Assembly: GCF_954871325.1 (NCBI RefSeq)
Contig: NC_088776.1
Location: forward strand, 17,794,052-17,858,051
Direction of reading: 5' to 3'
Length of the DNA stretch: 64,000 nucleotides
Origin: Gordionus sp. m RMFG-2023
Lineage: Eukaryota; Nematomorpha; Gordioida; Chordodea; Parachordodidae
Position 1 is the first letter of the stretch; the number at the start of each line of letters is the position of its first letter. The translations under genes and the position numbers were made by a program. This document shows positions 46,456 to 58,231 of the stretch, in pieces. The notes under the pieces were generated by a model. The model was given only the letters and a program-made list of their open reading frames with translations. It was not told the DNA's origin and did no database searches.

Positions 46456-47353
46456 CGGTTTTTAGTGTTGTCCAAAAATTAGTTCCTGTTTGATTCATTT
46501 TGGAAAAAAAAAATCCAAGAAACTCCCAAATTTCTCAACCCTTAATAGGTCCAGAACATTACTTTTTTTTATTGTTTTAAATTATTTATCAGCAAACATT
46601 TTCTTAAATTTCTTAAAATTATAAGAATAATAAAATAAATTGGGTGAGTTACAATCAAATATAGGCCTATTGGAAATTCGATTTCTATAAATTCGAATTG
46701 TTTGTGAATAATAAAAATTAAACATTCTTGACGAATAATAGATTAGAATTATTCATACGAATTATACTCTTAAATTTTCGAAAATGTGGGTAATATTCAA
46801 ATTACTTGTTAATTATAGAATTTGAAAAAAATATTAATTTTTTTATTCAATTTTTCTGGCCCCTCGATAAAAATGTTGGCCAGCAAATTTGAAAAAAATT
46901 ATTTAGTTATTAAATTTTAATATGCCATTAACGATTAAATCTATATAAAATTACAACAAAATTTTTAGAAAATATTAATAATTTAATTTATACAAATTAA
47001 TAAACAAGTTTTGAAAACCTGAGCATTATTATTTATATTTTTTATGAAGAAATACTAAAATTTAATAAGAATCATTAATTTGCAATGTCTCTCTACTGAA
47101 AGCATTACTAATTTTATTTTAAAGCAACTTAATGAATTAAATATTAATTCCTCGAATATAATAACCCTGAATTCATAGTGGCTCAATTGCGATTGCGATT
47201 TAGACGCGATAAATACAAAATACAGTAAATATGATATCGCATTCATAGTTACCGATCGCGCGATTTGATACGCGAAAGCAAATCGCCGCGATTTTTTCAA
47301 AACACAAATCATTTTGTGTTCGCGAGATTTTGAAATAGTGCTTCGTTAAATAC
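46456..47353. other. non-coding DNA with CG-bearing motifs before the MADF duplication
   Basis: Between about 47170 and 47340 there is a cluster of cgcgat and gcgattg words that also occurs (aatcgcgatcgc) just outside the right arm of the inverted duplication near 49641. These may be remnants of transposon ends flanking the MADF gene. No gene is supported here. Confidence 0.4.
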
Positions 47354-47406
47354 AGATTTTGGTGAATTTAGCTCAAAATTTTATTTAGCACTAAATTTAA
47401 AATAAA

Positions 47407-48376
47407 ATGAATTCAATGGCAACATTTTTCGAAGATACAATAACAAATAATAATCAAGTTAAAATTATGATTATGATTTAATTTTTTTTTAGAAAATAGA
47501 TAAATCTTCATTTATTCTTTCAGTTAAAGAATATGACATGAGTGCTTATATAATAAGCACCATAATTTATATAAAAATAATATTTACAAGAACAAAGTTT
47601 GGGGATTATTAGCTCAAGAGTATAAGACGACTGGTAATAATTATGCATACATATTAAATTTATAAATTTTTTTAGTAACATCTCTCAAATCTCTCTGGAA
47701 AAATTTGAGATTGTTTCATAAAAGAGAGGCAAAAATTAGTTAAATTGAAAAGTGAGTCAGGGGCTGACCATCAAATCACCTGGCCTTTCTATCATGATAT
47801 GCTATTCATGGTAGAAAACATTACACCTAGGTCTCAAAAGTCCTCTTTAGATAAAGAGGACTCTATTTCTATAGAGGTTCGTGATATTTTTAATGAAATG
47901 ACAGGGGAGAACGATTGTAAAATATAGCATTTTAATTGAAAATATATTTATTATTTAGGTGATTTCATTGATACTGACAATACATCATATGTTACAGTTA
48001 TTAATAAAGATTCTGTAACACTAAATCTTAATGATTCTGGTAATTAATATTCTCTAAAAACTTATATTATTTATATATAAGAATCTATACCCTGTGTTGG
48101 ATCACCTAGTTCATATTATAAATATCCTAAGAGAAAGAACAATAATATGGTTAATTTATATTTTTTTAATTTTTTGATAAATTTTAAATAGATAAATATA
48201 GGGACCTAATTAAATTTGAGAAAGAAAAATCATTATTAACATTGGAATTGCTTAAAAATAAATCAACTGAATATGGAATATGTCTAATGTTGAAAGAAAA
48301 ATTAGATGATTGTACAAAACAGGAAAAAAAAGAATTAACAACTAGAATATTTGATGTTATAAAAGATTTTAATTGA
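47407..48376 (+). pseudogene. MADF-domain gene, plus-strand copy, broken
   Basis: The exons correspond to 47407-47457, 47493-47633, about 47680-47920, 47960-48040, 48082 to about 48150, and 48192-48376. Compared with the minus-strand copy it has a 5-nt insertion in the second exon and a 2-nt deletion in the third, so the MADF frame is interrupted. It alone carries the last exon, which encodes a charged, probably coiled-coil C-terminus (FEKEKSLLTLELLKNK..KDFN) ending at 48376. The donor of the preceding exon also looks altered. MADF domains are DNA-binding Myb/SANT-like folds used by transcription factors and by accessory proteins of PIF/Harbinger transposons. Confidence 0.65.
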
Positions 48377-48878
48377 ATAAAATTATTTTGTATATATTTA
48401 TGTTATTTGAAATAAATATTTTGTGAAATACATTGAATGATATAATTATTCCCAAAAGTCCTACATTAATTAAGCTTGTGAGTTGGGTAATCAATAATAT
48501 CTAAAAATATATTATTTATAATGAAGGATCTTCTGTTGAATCTGGTAGTTAATATTATAAATGCCCTAAGAGAAAGTTTAATGACACTGGTAATTTATGT
48601 TTATTTGTTTTATAAAAATATTTTAAATAGATGAATTTAGAACATCTATATAACTTTTTTAGTGACATATTCCTACAAATATATTTAATGAGTTTAGACT
48701 ATATTAATAATAACTTTATTTTTATTATAATATATATAAAATACAAAACAAGATATTTATATAAAATATAAAACAAGATTTTTATATAAAATACAAAATA
48801 AATATCTATAATATGGGATTTTTATATAAATATAAGCATAATAAATTTCTATTAAACTTTGCAATATTTGTTGCTGAT

Positions 48879-49586
48879 TTAATTGATTGTGTATGAACTA
48901 GGTGATCCAACACAGGGTATAGATTCTTAAATATAAATAAAATAAGTTTTTAGAAAAGATTAATTACCAGAATCATTAAGATTTAGTGTTACAGAATCTT
49001 TATTAATAACTGTAACATCTGATGTATTGTCAGTATCATTGAAATCACCTAAATAATAAATATATTTTCAATTAAAATGCTATATTTTACAATCATTCTC
49101 CCCTGTCATTTCATTAAAAATATCATGAACCTCTATAGAACTAGAGTCCTCTTTATCTAAAGAGGACTTTTGAGACCTAGGTGTAATGGTTTCTACCATG
49201 AATAGCATATCATGATAGAAAGGCCAGGTGATTTGATGGTCAGCCCCTGACCCACTTTTCAATTTTAATTTTTGTCTCTCTTTTATGAAACAATCTCTCA
49301 AATTTTTCCAGAGAGATTTGAGAGATGTTACTAAAAAAAATTTATAAATATATGTATGCATAATTATTACCAGTCGTCTTATACTCTTGAGCTAATAATC
49401 CCCAAACTTTCTTCTTGTAAATATTATTTTTATATAAATGATGGTGCTTATTATATAAGCACTCATATTCTTTAACTGAAAGAATAAATGAAGATTTATC
49501 TATTTTCTAAAAAAAAATTAAATTTAAATCATAACTTGATTATTATTTGTTATTGTATCTTCGAAAAATGTTGCCATTGAATTCAT
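48879..49586 (-). CDS. MADF-domain protein, minus-strand copy, 184 residues
   Basis: Exons on the minus strand are 49586-49536, 49506-49371, 49330-49091, 49048-48968 and 48925-48879 (555 nt). Introns are GT..AG and 29, 40, 42 and 42 bp long, with matching phases. The MADF fold reads SVKEYECLYNKHHHLYKN, then KVWGLLAQEYKTT, SLKSLWKNLRDCFIKERQKL, GSGADHQITWPFYHDMLF. The conserved Trp and aromatic positions are present. The C-terminal part is acidic (DKEDSSSIEVHD). The stop lies just outside the inverted-repeat arm, so the normal last exon was lost and replaced by a few chance codons (TIN). Either a host transcription-factor-like gene or a transposon accessory gene is possible. Confidence 0.7.
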
Positions 49587-50001
49587 TTTATTTTAAATTT
49601 AGTGCTAAATAAAATTTTGAGCTAAATTCACCAAAATCTAAATCGCGATCGCACTATATATGATGGGCAAACGGCATGTATGGCCAAAATGGAGTATGAA
49701 TGTGCTTCAAAAAAATTAATAAAAAGGTGCCTTATATATTATAATGCTAAACCACAAGTTGCACTTTGTGGTTCAAAATTGGTATAATAATATTGTTAGC
49801 ATTATTTACCTAATGCATTGTATAATTTTTTTTGGCTTTTTAGCGTATCCTGTAAATATACAGACTATAGTCATACCTTTAGACCAGAAATTCACTGGTC
49901 ATTTAGAAACATCTCGTAATTTACAAGAATTTTGAGGCTATTGTGAAGTATTATGCTACTTTTCTAATCAAACACTTAACTCAGAGGTTTCCAATCATGA
50001 T

Positions 50002-51125
50002 CAGGGTTGCCAGGTCAAAATTTTCAAATTGCGGGAGAAATTTGATATTTTGCGGGATAAATATGAAAATTGCGGTAGAAATAAAAAATTTGCTAAAAAA
50101 GGCCCGCAAAATCCCGGCTGGGCCTGGATTTTGAATTGACTTAATTATCCGCCTATTTTTTATAATTAGTTTATGTAAATACAAATTCGGTAACTATTTT
50201 TCAAAATAAAATAACATCTTGATTTATTAAAATATATTAATTTATAAAAAAGAATGTAAACAAGATAAAATTTTATAAAAAAAACAAACGATTTTAATTT
50301 TACAATGTAAAAAATATATTTTATGCGAATGTCCCGCGAAACATCCGCAATTGGAACTTGTGTGTGTGTATAACATTATAGGGATAGACGCTAAATTATC
50401 ACGTATCATGTTTAAATATATAATAAGGTAATATTATACTCATTTTAATGATAATTATTTTATTTATTATTGTTCAATCACATTATTATAATCAGTGCAG
50501 GAGAGTGTATCTACATCCATTGCAAAACAAAAATATTCTCCAAAAATAAGAAATAATACAGATGCAACTACGGTTGCAGCAATTGTAATTACTTATCTTG
50601 TAGTACAACATTCACAGAGATACTTATCATTACAATGTAAATAGAATCTTTCCCCATAATATTTAACGACTCCAAGTTAAATGAAAACTTTACTTGTAGA
50701 ACAAAAATGAGCAAGGATATCATCAATGTTTTAGAACCTGAATTCAGGAGGTCAATTCTTGACAATTTGAAAGATGGGCATACATATGCAATTCTAACAG
50801 ATGCATCTAATAAGGGAAATATTAAAAAATTTTTTTTTGATCCTTCGCTATTTCAACAAAATTAAGGACGTTTCAAGAAAACTATTAAATTTTTTCCCCT
50901 CAAATAGTAAAAAATCCAAAGACATAGCTAACCATATAATGGTAAATATAGCAGATTCGGGATTATCAAAAACTTTTTAAAAAAATTACGGGAGAAATTA
51001 AAAAATTGCGGTAGATTTTTGCGGGAGATTTCCAATTGCGGTAGTTTTGCGGGAGAGAGATGTCTGCGTGTAAACTAAAAAATTGCGGAAGTCTCCCGCT
51101 GGTGGGGGGAGACATGACAACCCTG
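50002..51125 (+). mobile_element. hAT element remnant, CAGGGTTGYCA ends
   Basis: The ends are CAGGGTTGCCAGGTC and, on the other strand, CAGGGTTGTCATGTC. They are flanked by atcatgat and ctcctgat (6 of 8 match), a decayed 8-bp duplication. Subterminal repeats of AATTGCGGGAGA occur near both ends and probably served as transposase-binding sites. A transposase relic lies on the plus strand about 50690-50980 and includes AILTDASNKGNIKKFF and SKDIANHIMVNIADSGL, typical of hAT proteins. It is broken by several changes and internally deleted. Confidence 0.75.
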
Positions 51126-52079
51126 CTCCTGATTCTGTCTAAGCCTCTGGTCTTATATCTCAATGCGTTAATAAAATTTCGATTATATTGGCCATTTTAA
51201 TTTATGAGGTATTAAAAACGATACATCCACTAAATAAGTATCTATAGTAGGTAATATAGTGGATGCTAAAAATTGTATTGCAATTAATTTATTAAATGAA
51301 ATAAGTGATAATTCTATTGATTTGATAAGAATTAAGGCTAAGGAACTTTTATCAAAATTTGTTCTAAATATAAGGATTATAAAGTGATAATAACATAAAA
51401 TATTGTGCAAAAATAAATATTATCTACCTCATTCCTAATTTTCTTAAAATCAGCCTTTCAAAATTAATCAAAATTTTATCATTTAAAAACTAAATATAAA
51501 TGAAAATTTTTTTATTTTTTTTTGTATATTTCTAGCTCTGCGCGCCACCGCCAGAAAGCCGCTGATTGAGATGAGCGGTGCGTGCAGGCTCGATGCCGAT
51601 TTTTTTTTATGGTAGCGACGCGGCGTACATAATTTTTAGAATGTTATTTAATTATATTTATATATTAAATTATTATTATTTAAATTTGAATATTAACAGT
51701 AATAAAATTAAAATATGAATTGTATTCTAATGGCATATTTACATTCATTCATATTCATACATCATATTTTAAAATTGCACTTTAAAACACCTTATATTGT
51801 TAATTGCCAGCTCCAATTTATGTTTTTTGAATATCTTTTTAATGTATAAACTTATTAAATTACTTATAACTTTATTAAGTTCAAATTTGTTTCATTTCAG
51901 CTCTAATTATTATAATATTTTTAAATATCTTTTTAATGTATAAAATTAATATAAAATCTAATAGGGCGAAATTATGCTATAAACAATAAAGGAATAAATG
52001 ATTTTCTAAATGTTTGAAATTTAAATAAAATGATTATTAAAAAATAAATTATCTAAAAAATAGAATGATATTTGATTCC
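51126..52079. other. non-coding DNA with a GC-rich island
   Basis: A GC-rich patch at about 51535-51635 (GCGCGCCACCGCC, GCGACGCGGCG) is mirrored in character by another at 54108-54215, and the two bracket a hAT relic. They may be ends of that element, but I could not align them as inverted repeats. A plus-strand frame near 51240-51390 (DAKNCIAINLLNEISDNSID) is protein-like but unassigned. Confidence 0.4.
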
Positions 52080-53960
52080 TTGTCAGAATTGCTTGATAAT
52101 ACAATCATTAGTCGGGGGCATTAGATGATGTTTAGTCATCAATAAAGGTGCATGTTTTAACTCTGATTGATTCTGAATCACAATTCTGTTCTATCACTTT
52201 AGATCTATGGATTGATCGTTTCATGCATCGAAATCATAACATGTTAAGTCTTCTTCATTTAAATGGAAATTAGTTCTAAAATATTTTACCCTGGAAACTA
52301 GAAACGTGACACAAAGGCGTATTGGTGAAACCCTATTATCTGAAATCGATATGGAAAAGGAGGTCCATTTAAAAAAACACATAATACAGATGATAACTGG
52401 CGCTAAGGGTCTAGTGTTGTTAAACGGCCCGATTTAGGTCAGTTTTAAGAACCAGATTAAGATTTTAGACTAAATACTATTATGTAAGTCTTAGGGATTT
52501 TGTCGATAGACCAAAATTTGGACTTCTATTTGAAAAATCTCTAGGCTTTTTATTTTCGCTAAGAACTTAATCGGGTCATTTTAAAAAAATTGCCCTAAAT
52601 CAAGCCGTATACACTACTAACGTCAAAATAAGCGTCAGAAAAGGAAATTACGTGCATCATTTATACTTAGGAAATGGAATACACAATTTAGTTACAGTTG
52701 ATGGCATAAAAAAATTTGCCAGAATTAATATTCTGATTAAAAAATTAGAGAAATCATATCAGAATATCTGATTTGGAATGTGAAATTGAGGACAAACATT
52801 ATAAATGCATGCAATCAATTTATGAGACATACCCTCTTTTAAATATCTATGATTCTGATCCATACCCTTGTGAATATTTTGAAATGTCTGGTGAGGCTGA
52901 ATTGCATTGCACCAACAGATCTAATTAATACGAAAAGCTCTAAATTATATTTCTCTACCCGTTGGCACAGCATATTAATTATGCTATAAAGTATCCTTAG
53001 TGTTCAAGATTCCTATAAATATTGTTATAAATAAAATACGAAAACAATCCTTAAAACCTTTTAGAAACAAATGGATATCATTACACATTATTAAATTTAT
53101 TTAGAGAGTCCGTGGAATTTTTTCCCTCCCAAAAGGGATCAACAATAAATTTAGGATATTTTTCGCAGTGAAATAGAAACACATATACAAATCAATAAAT
53201 CTGATTGCTCAGATTTCATTTGCCTAAAAGGAAATATGCAAAAAAGCTTGACCATAGGTTTCCAATTGCCGAACTTCAAGTAATTTATTTATATTTTTAT
53301 AATAAAATTATATTTTAAACTTTAGATTTTAGCAACACTACCTGATTCGAGATTTTAAAATTGTTTCAGAATATATAAATTCGAATTTTATGACATCATT
53401 ACAATTTTAAATCAGACATTTAGAACTTTTAAAGCTTTATAGAAATGCACAGAGTCAGATTTAAATTGAAAATAATGAGCAAACATCCGTTTATATACAT
53501 AGTTAAAATAACTCGTAAACATTCCCTTCCAAGCAACGATCCTAACATTTACATTATAGAGTATGAATGCCATATTTTGCTCAGTCAACATAATAACCAG
53601 GAGAGGGTGCACAACCTTTTGGGGAAAAATACGACTGGAACTTACTAGGCATGCCAATTTAGATAGGAAGGTTCTTTGTATAGCTGCAACCAGTACACCC
53701 AGGTGGAGAATATTTTCCATTGCTTAATAATCAATGCCTAAAGTATTTCTTTATGCCTCAAGAATCTTGATAAAATACTATTTATTCATGACAATTATAA
53801 CTTTACTAAATCTGATTTCTAATTTATTACATTTCTTACTTTATATTTTGCTTGCATTCTAAATTTATAATTCGTTAATCAATAGAATATTACTAAAATG
53901 TGTTGTTTATTTGACTCTGATCTGAGTAAAAATGCAATTCATTCATCTATTTCCGAGATG
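52080..53960 (+). pseudogene. hAT transposase relic, ZBED-like
   Basis: Scattered plus-strand frames preserve the order of a BED-type hAT transposase. They are LDLWIDR (the TDLWTD-like start of the catalytic fold) near 52200, LETRNVTQRRIGETL near 52290, and GNGIHNLVTVDGIKKF followed by LIKKLEKSYQN near 52680. Last is LDRKVLCIAATSTPRWRIFSIA near 53660-53725, which matches the hATC core of the type KYLCIPATSVPSERVFS. Many stops and frame changes interrupt it, and a MITE sits in the middle (52413-52618). A long minus-strand frame at 53720-53412 is a shadow of the hATC part. Confidence 0.7.
52413..52618. repeat. GTTGTTAAACGG-family MITE, copy 6, nested in hAT relic
   Basis: It begins AGTGTTGTTAAACGGCCCG and ends GCCGTATACACTACT. 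It interrupts the transposase relic and so is younger than it. Confidence 0.6.
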
Positions 53961-55288
53961 AGAAAATGCATAAATTTAAATAGGAATGAGACAGAAAATA
54001 ATTTAAGAAATGAATTAAACCATATTAACAATGAACTAAGAATACTCAAATAAATTATAAAAAAAAATAGTACATTGAATTATTTATTAAATTTTTTAAA
54101 ATAAATAGCATGACGCGGCCGCCGCAAATTTATTATCCGGCGACAAAATTAACGCGCCACCAAACGTTGATAAAATTTTTTTAAAAACCGCTGCAGTCAA
54201 TTGAGGCTTCGGCGCACAAATCTACTTGATATAAAACAATTATAAGTATCTTATTAATAATTTATTTTTAATTGTTGTATTTAAAAGGCTAATAAATTAT
54301 TATGATTCTTATAATAGATACATAAAGTAAATATCATGAAATATTATATATTAGATATAAATATATAAAATAGTTAATATCTTTTAAAATTTATTTATTT
54401 TTAGTTTGATTATTGAAATTCCGCGATTATTTTAAAGTTTTTATCATGGGTTTTATATATTAATAGTTGAACATAATTTAAAGTATTATAAATTTGTATA
54501 AATGTTTATATGATATATAAAAGATTTTATATATTTAAAATTAATGAGAAAATTTATTTTTAATAAATAAAAAAAAAAAAATTTATTCACTTAATACTAT
54601 TAATTCTAAACATGGCTAATATATTGTGTTATAAAATATATGGCATTTATTTATATTAAATTAAATATTGTATAAATTTTAAAAAATTTATTATTTTAAA
54701 AAATGTATTTGTAAAGTTTTTAACGATATAAACGCGTTTGTAATACTAGTTTTTAATAATAAATATATTTATTGTATTTATGACAGTTGCAATCCAATTT
54801 AAAATATAGTTAACTGTGTATATTAATCAATGACTTATATATGTCATTGATATTAATAAAAAAAAATTGTTGATCTAATGGGAATGCACTCATGTAGAGA
54901 AATAACATTTGATTTTTTTTTTACTTTTAGATTTTAAAAACTTTTTTTTTAAAAAAATGCAAGAGAAAAATTTTTAATTAATTGGAAAAAGTCGAGTTTT
55001 GAAGATGGCCCATTTGGTTTATGTTTTTTAAACACTTATGAAATTATAAGAATTCATATTTAAATTATCTTTAGATTATTACAATTTTATATGAATTTAA
55101 TGTGAAGAAACATAGAGAAGTTAAATTTGTTGATGGATTAATCTTTCCAAATTTATCTCAAATTACATACGAATATTAAAATAGGGTACGGACATCTTAG
55201 GCGTTTGAACATAGAGTTAGCTTCTGTGGGCTCACAGGTATCTGGAGACTACCCAATTATTGGTAAATAAATATTTTCCTCTTATACA
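53961..55288. other. AT-rich DNA with a GC-rich island and possible exons
   Basis: The GC-rich island is at 54108-54215 (GCGGCCGCCGC). Near the end, ATG at 55005 followed by a 58-bp GT..AG intron and 55075-55179 gives a protein-like frame (ITILYEFNVKKHREVKFV, then FPNLSQITYEY). One nucleotide shift later the frame continues (GYGHLRRLNIELASVGSQ, then SGDYPIIG) to a gtaaat donor at about 55264. I do not recognise the protein. It could be a decayed host gene cut short by the hAT insertion at 55297. Confidence 0.35.
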
Positions 55289-57824
55289 CCTTTAAGCAGT
55301 GACCCCTACACTTTTTGAGGGATAGAAGCAGAATACCCCCCTAAAGTACCCCCCCCCCCATTGTAAATTATTTTTTGACACCAATAAATTTCAAAAATAA
55401 TTTTTATTGCATCAATATTTATTATAATATAAATATAATGTAAAAAATATATGCTTTAAAAATATTATTTTTAAATGAATAATTTAGATAAATTAGGGGA
55501 AGAGAAAGCAAAAGAATTTATAATTTTATCAATATTTAATTGTTTAAATAAATTATTTTCCATTGATAAAATGGTTAAATTATTAAGAAATGGATCTTTC
55601 ATGACACTACGAAGTCTTGTTTTAATTAGTTTAATTTTACTCATGACCCTTTCGGCAGTACATGATGTAGTAGGAATAGTTAATAAATATTTATATAAAA
55701 TTGTTAGGGAAAGCAGAAAAATTTATAAGCAGATGATAAGGTAAAATAAATGAATAGTTTTTCCAGTCTGAATCATTCATCTCAGAATTATTATCATCAT
55801 CAGAAGAAGCTAAATAATGTATTAGTAAAAATATTTTAATTAAATAAATTTACAATTCTCAGAATCTGACAAATCTTCTTTAACCTCTAGGTCACGAGTA
55901 ATAATTACGTCCCCCGTTTTAGCCATTTTATAAATATTTCTAAACATCAACATTTCCTCAAAAACTTGATTTGTATTTAATTGATAAAATTCACAGATAT
56001 CCTTGATATCATCTTTAACAATTGCCTTTTCCGCCATTCCCTTTGGGGTAAAAAATGATGTTTGACTCAAAAATTTTATCGATTCATCGTTAAATCTTTC
56101 ACTAAACTGCATAATAATTAAAACAAGTGCAGCATAAAACACACTGATTTTAAAGCTAAAATAAAATATTATATTTAATGATGAAAGTATATATATATCT
56201 CTCCTTTTTGGATTGTAATGTTTGAAGTCTTGAACTTTCAAAATCAAAAGGTAAATTTCTCTTCTTCATAAAATCTTGGGCCTTTTAAAAAAGACATCCA
56301 AAAATTCAGTGTTATTATCTATTTTAGGATTATAAAATAATAAAAGATAATAATTTAAATTATACTTCTCATATTAATCAGGCAATCTTATTTGATTTAT
56401 TGCAAACCCTATATCCTTAGAAATGGTTTGCAATTTTGTACAAGCCAAGCTTGTTATCAACAATATTTTATCCAAAACACATAGTGATAAAATAAAATCA
56501 AATGTTTCTATTCTATAGACTATAGCACTAGCCATAGTGGAAGTGGCAGGATCTTCAGAATCCTTTAAATTTGCCAAAGCTGCCCTCAAAGCATCATAAA
56601 GTAGGAAAAAAATTACAATCGCCTTATGTGATGTTAGCCAGCTTCTATAAATATAAAATAAACATTATATATCGAAACAATTAAGATAATATTACCGAGT
56701 GGTATTCTTGATGCGTAAAAATCTATGTGATTTTGTCAGTAAATCACTCTGACATGTTTTGAGTACTTCATATCTTTTAACACCATTAAAATATACGTAA
56801 ATTTCGTCTAATATTCCCAAGACATTTCGCAGCTCTTTTACTGATTGGCATAATTGAACAACTATTAAATTTAATCGATTACAATAGCACCAAATTAAAG
56901 CTGCCTTTGGCGCCTCCGCTCTAATCGAAGCCTGAACTCCATTAATTCTTCCACTCATGTTTGAGGCGCCATCATAGCTTTGCCCCACTAGGAATTCGAG
57001 GGGTAGATTCACGGAGCCAAGCTTGGATATTATATTCTTTTTAATATCGAGGCCCGTTGTATTTCTCGTACAATAAATGTCTATCAGCCTTTCAACGGGC
57101 TTAGGTGTCTCGCTATTTTCAACATATCTCACTATCAAAGCTATTGCTTCTGATTTCGATACATCATATGTGCCATCAACTATAATTGAATAGCACCTGT
57201 TGAATTCAATCTCCTTTTGAATTTTTTTTATAACCATATTTTTCATGGTTTCAATAAGAATATTTATGTTATTATATGATAACAGATTTGAATATAATTT
57301 AGATTTTAATCCCTTAATTTTTTTCTCACTTCTTCTTTCTTCATTATCTTGTATATACATTTTAAGAACAGGCTCAGAATCTGCAATAAGTTTAATAAGG
57401 CTCATCATATTGCCATCTTGTTGCCTGTTTCTCCAGAAGGCTTGATTGCGAGATAAGCATTTATATTTTTTTTGGTTAATATTTTTGGGCATATTTTGAC
57501 AATGATCTAAAAATTATAAATGATTATATATAAGATTTAATATTTAAATTCTTACTATTCCCTTTGATAAAATTTTAATTTTGCGCAAATCTTGAAAGTG
57601 GAAAAATAATTTTATGATAAGAAATATCGGATAACAAACTAATTTGCTAAACATCGACCATAAAAATTTTAAAAAAAATAAAATAAAAAAATTTTTTTTA
57701 AAAAATTTTAAAATTTTAAAATAAAAAATTAAAAAAATTTAAAAAAAAAGTACCCCCATAGAAATTTATAGAAGCAGTTGCTTCGGACCCCCCCCCCCCC
57801 GTTGTAGGGGTCACTGCCTTTAAG
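55289..57824 (-). mobile_element. hAT element with transposase and perfect 8-bp target duplication
   Basis: The element spans 55297-57816 with ends CAGTGACCCCTACA on both sides and cctttaag duplicated exactly outside (55289-55296, 57817-57824). Runs of C or G lie just inside each end. It encodes a ZMYM1/DUF4371-type transposase on the minus strand in several exons. The perfect duplication and the largely open exons suggest a young, near-complete copy. Confidence 0.9.
55471..57492 (-). CDS. hAT transposase, ZMYM1/DUF4371 type, multi-exon
   Basis: First coding block 57492-56696: an N-terminal AFWRNRQQDGNMMSLIKLIA stretch, then CYSIIVDGTYDVSKSE with the first catalytic Asp, FLVGQSYDGASNMSG with the second, and IWCYCNRLNLIVV. 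A 51-bp GT..AG intron (56695-56645) joins in phase to 56644-56375, which reads SWLTSHKAIVIFFLLYDALR. A third block (about 56170-55840) has KISVFYAALVLIIMQFSERF, as found in ZMYM1-like proteins before the C-terminal domain. The C-terminal hATC dimerisation domain is at about 55750-55471: LYKYLLTIPTTSCTAERVMS, then KLIKTRLRSVM, ending at a stop. The second block meets a stop at 56375 without a clear donor, and a plus-strand frame at 55475-55744 is only a shadow of hATC. The enzyme would catalyse cut-and-paste transposition, but intactness is uncertain. Confidence 0.8.
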
Positions 57825-58231
57825 ACTTTAATCAGTTTGAAAGGCATGGAAAGAACTAGGCTCGAATATTTTTTGTTTATATATGTTTATAATTAAATAT
57901 TATAAACAGTATATTAAATGAAAAATTTTAAATCTATGAGTATTACTTACATTCCCCTATATACCGTTCAAGGGTTACTATATATCATTTCTAAAAAATT
58001 TAGCAATATTTAAAAGATTTTTTAGCAATTATCCTTATCTTCATAATAATTTAGCCCCTATTAAATAAAATAATAATATCAATCTTATTTTGTGTGAGTT
58101 AATATCAATGATATATATCATTGGTTAATATATAAATAAAAAAAATGTACAATGTAATATTATATTACTGTTTTCCTCCTTGTTGTTTATATAAAAATAT
58201 CAACTGATTATCATATGTTAAAAAATTTAAA
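57825..58231. other. spacer upstream of the formyltransferase-like gene
   Basis: AT-rich with a short palindrome (ATCAATGATATATATCATTG, near 58108-58127). A promoter for the following gene should be here, but no specific element is recognised. Confidence 0.4.

Larger units (their letters stand above)
47354..49639. repeat. large inverted duplication of a MADF gene
   Basis: Arm 1 (47354-48115) and arm 2 (48892-49639) are reverse complements at high identity, with a 776-bp spacer (48116-48891). The arms contain the same exons. Arm 1 continues into the last exon of the plus-strand copy in the spacer, while arm 2 stops before it. A partial second copy of the penultimate exon (about 48530-48600) sits in the spacer, so there was also a tandem duplication. 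Confidence 0.85.

Noticed and set aside
53412-53720. 102-codon minus-strand frame
   Set aside because: The plus strand holds the hATC core of a hAT relic, so this is a shadow.
55475-55744. 89-codon plus-strand frame in the hAT element
   Set aside because: The opposite strand encodes the hATC domain with TIPTTSCTAERVMS, so this frame is a shadow.
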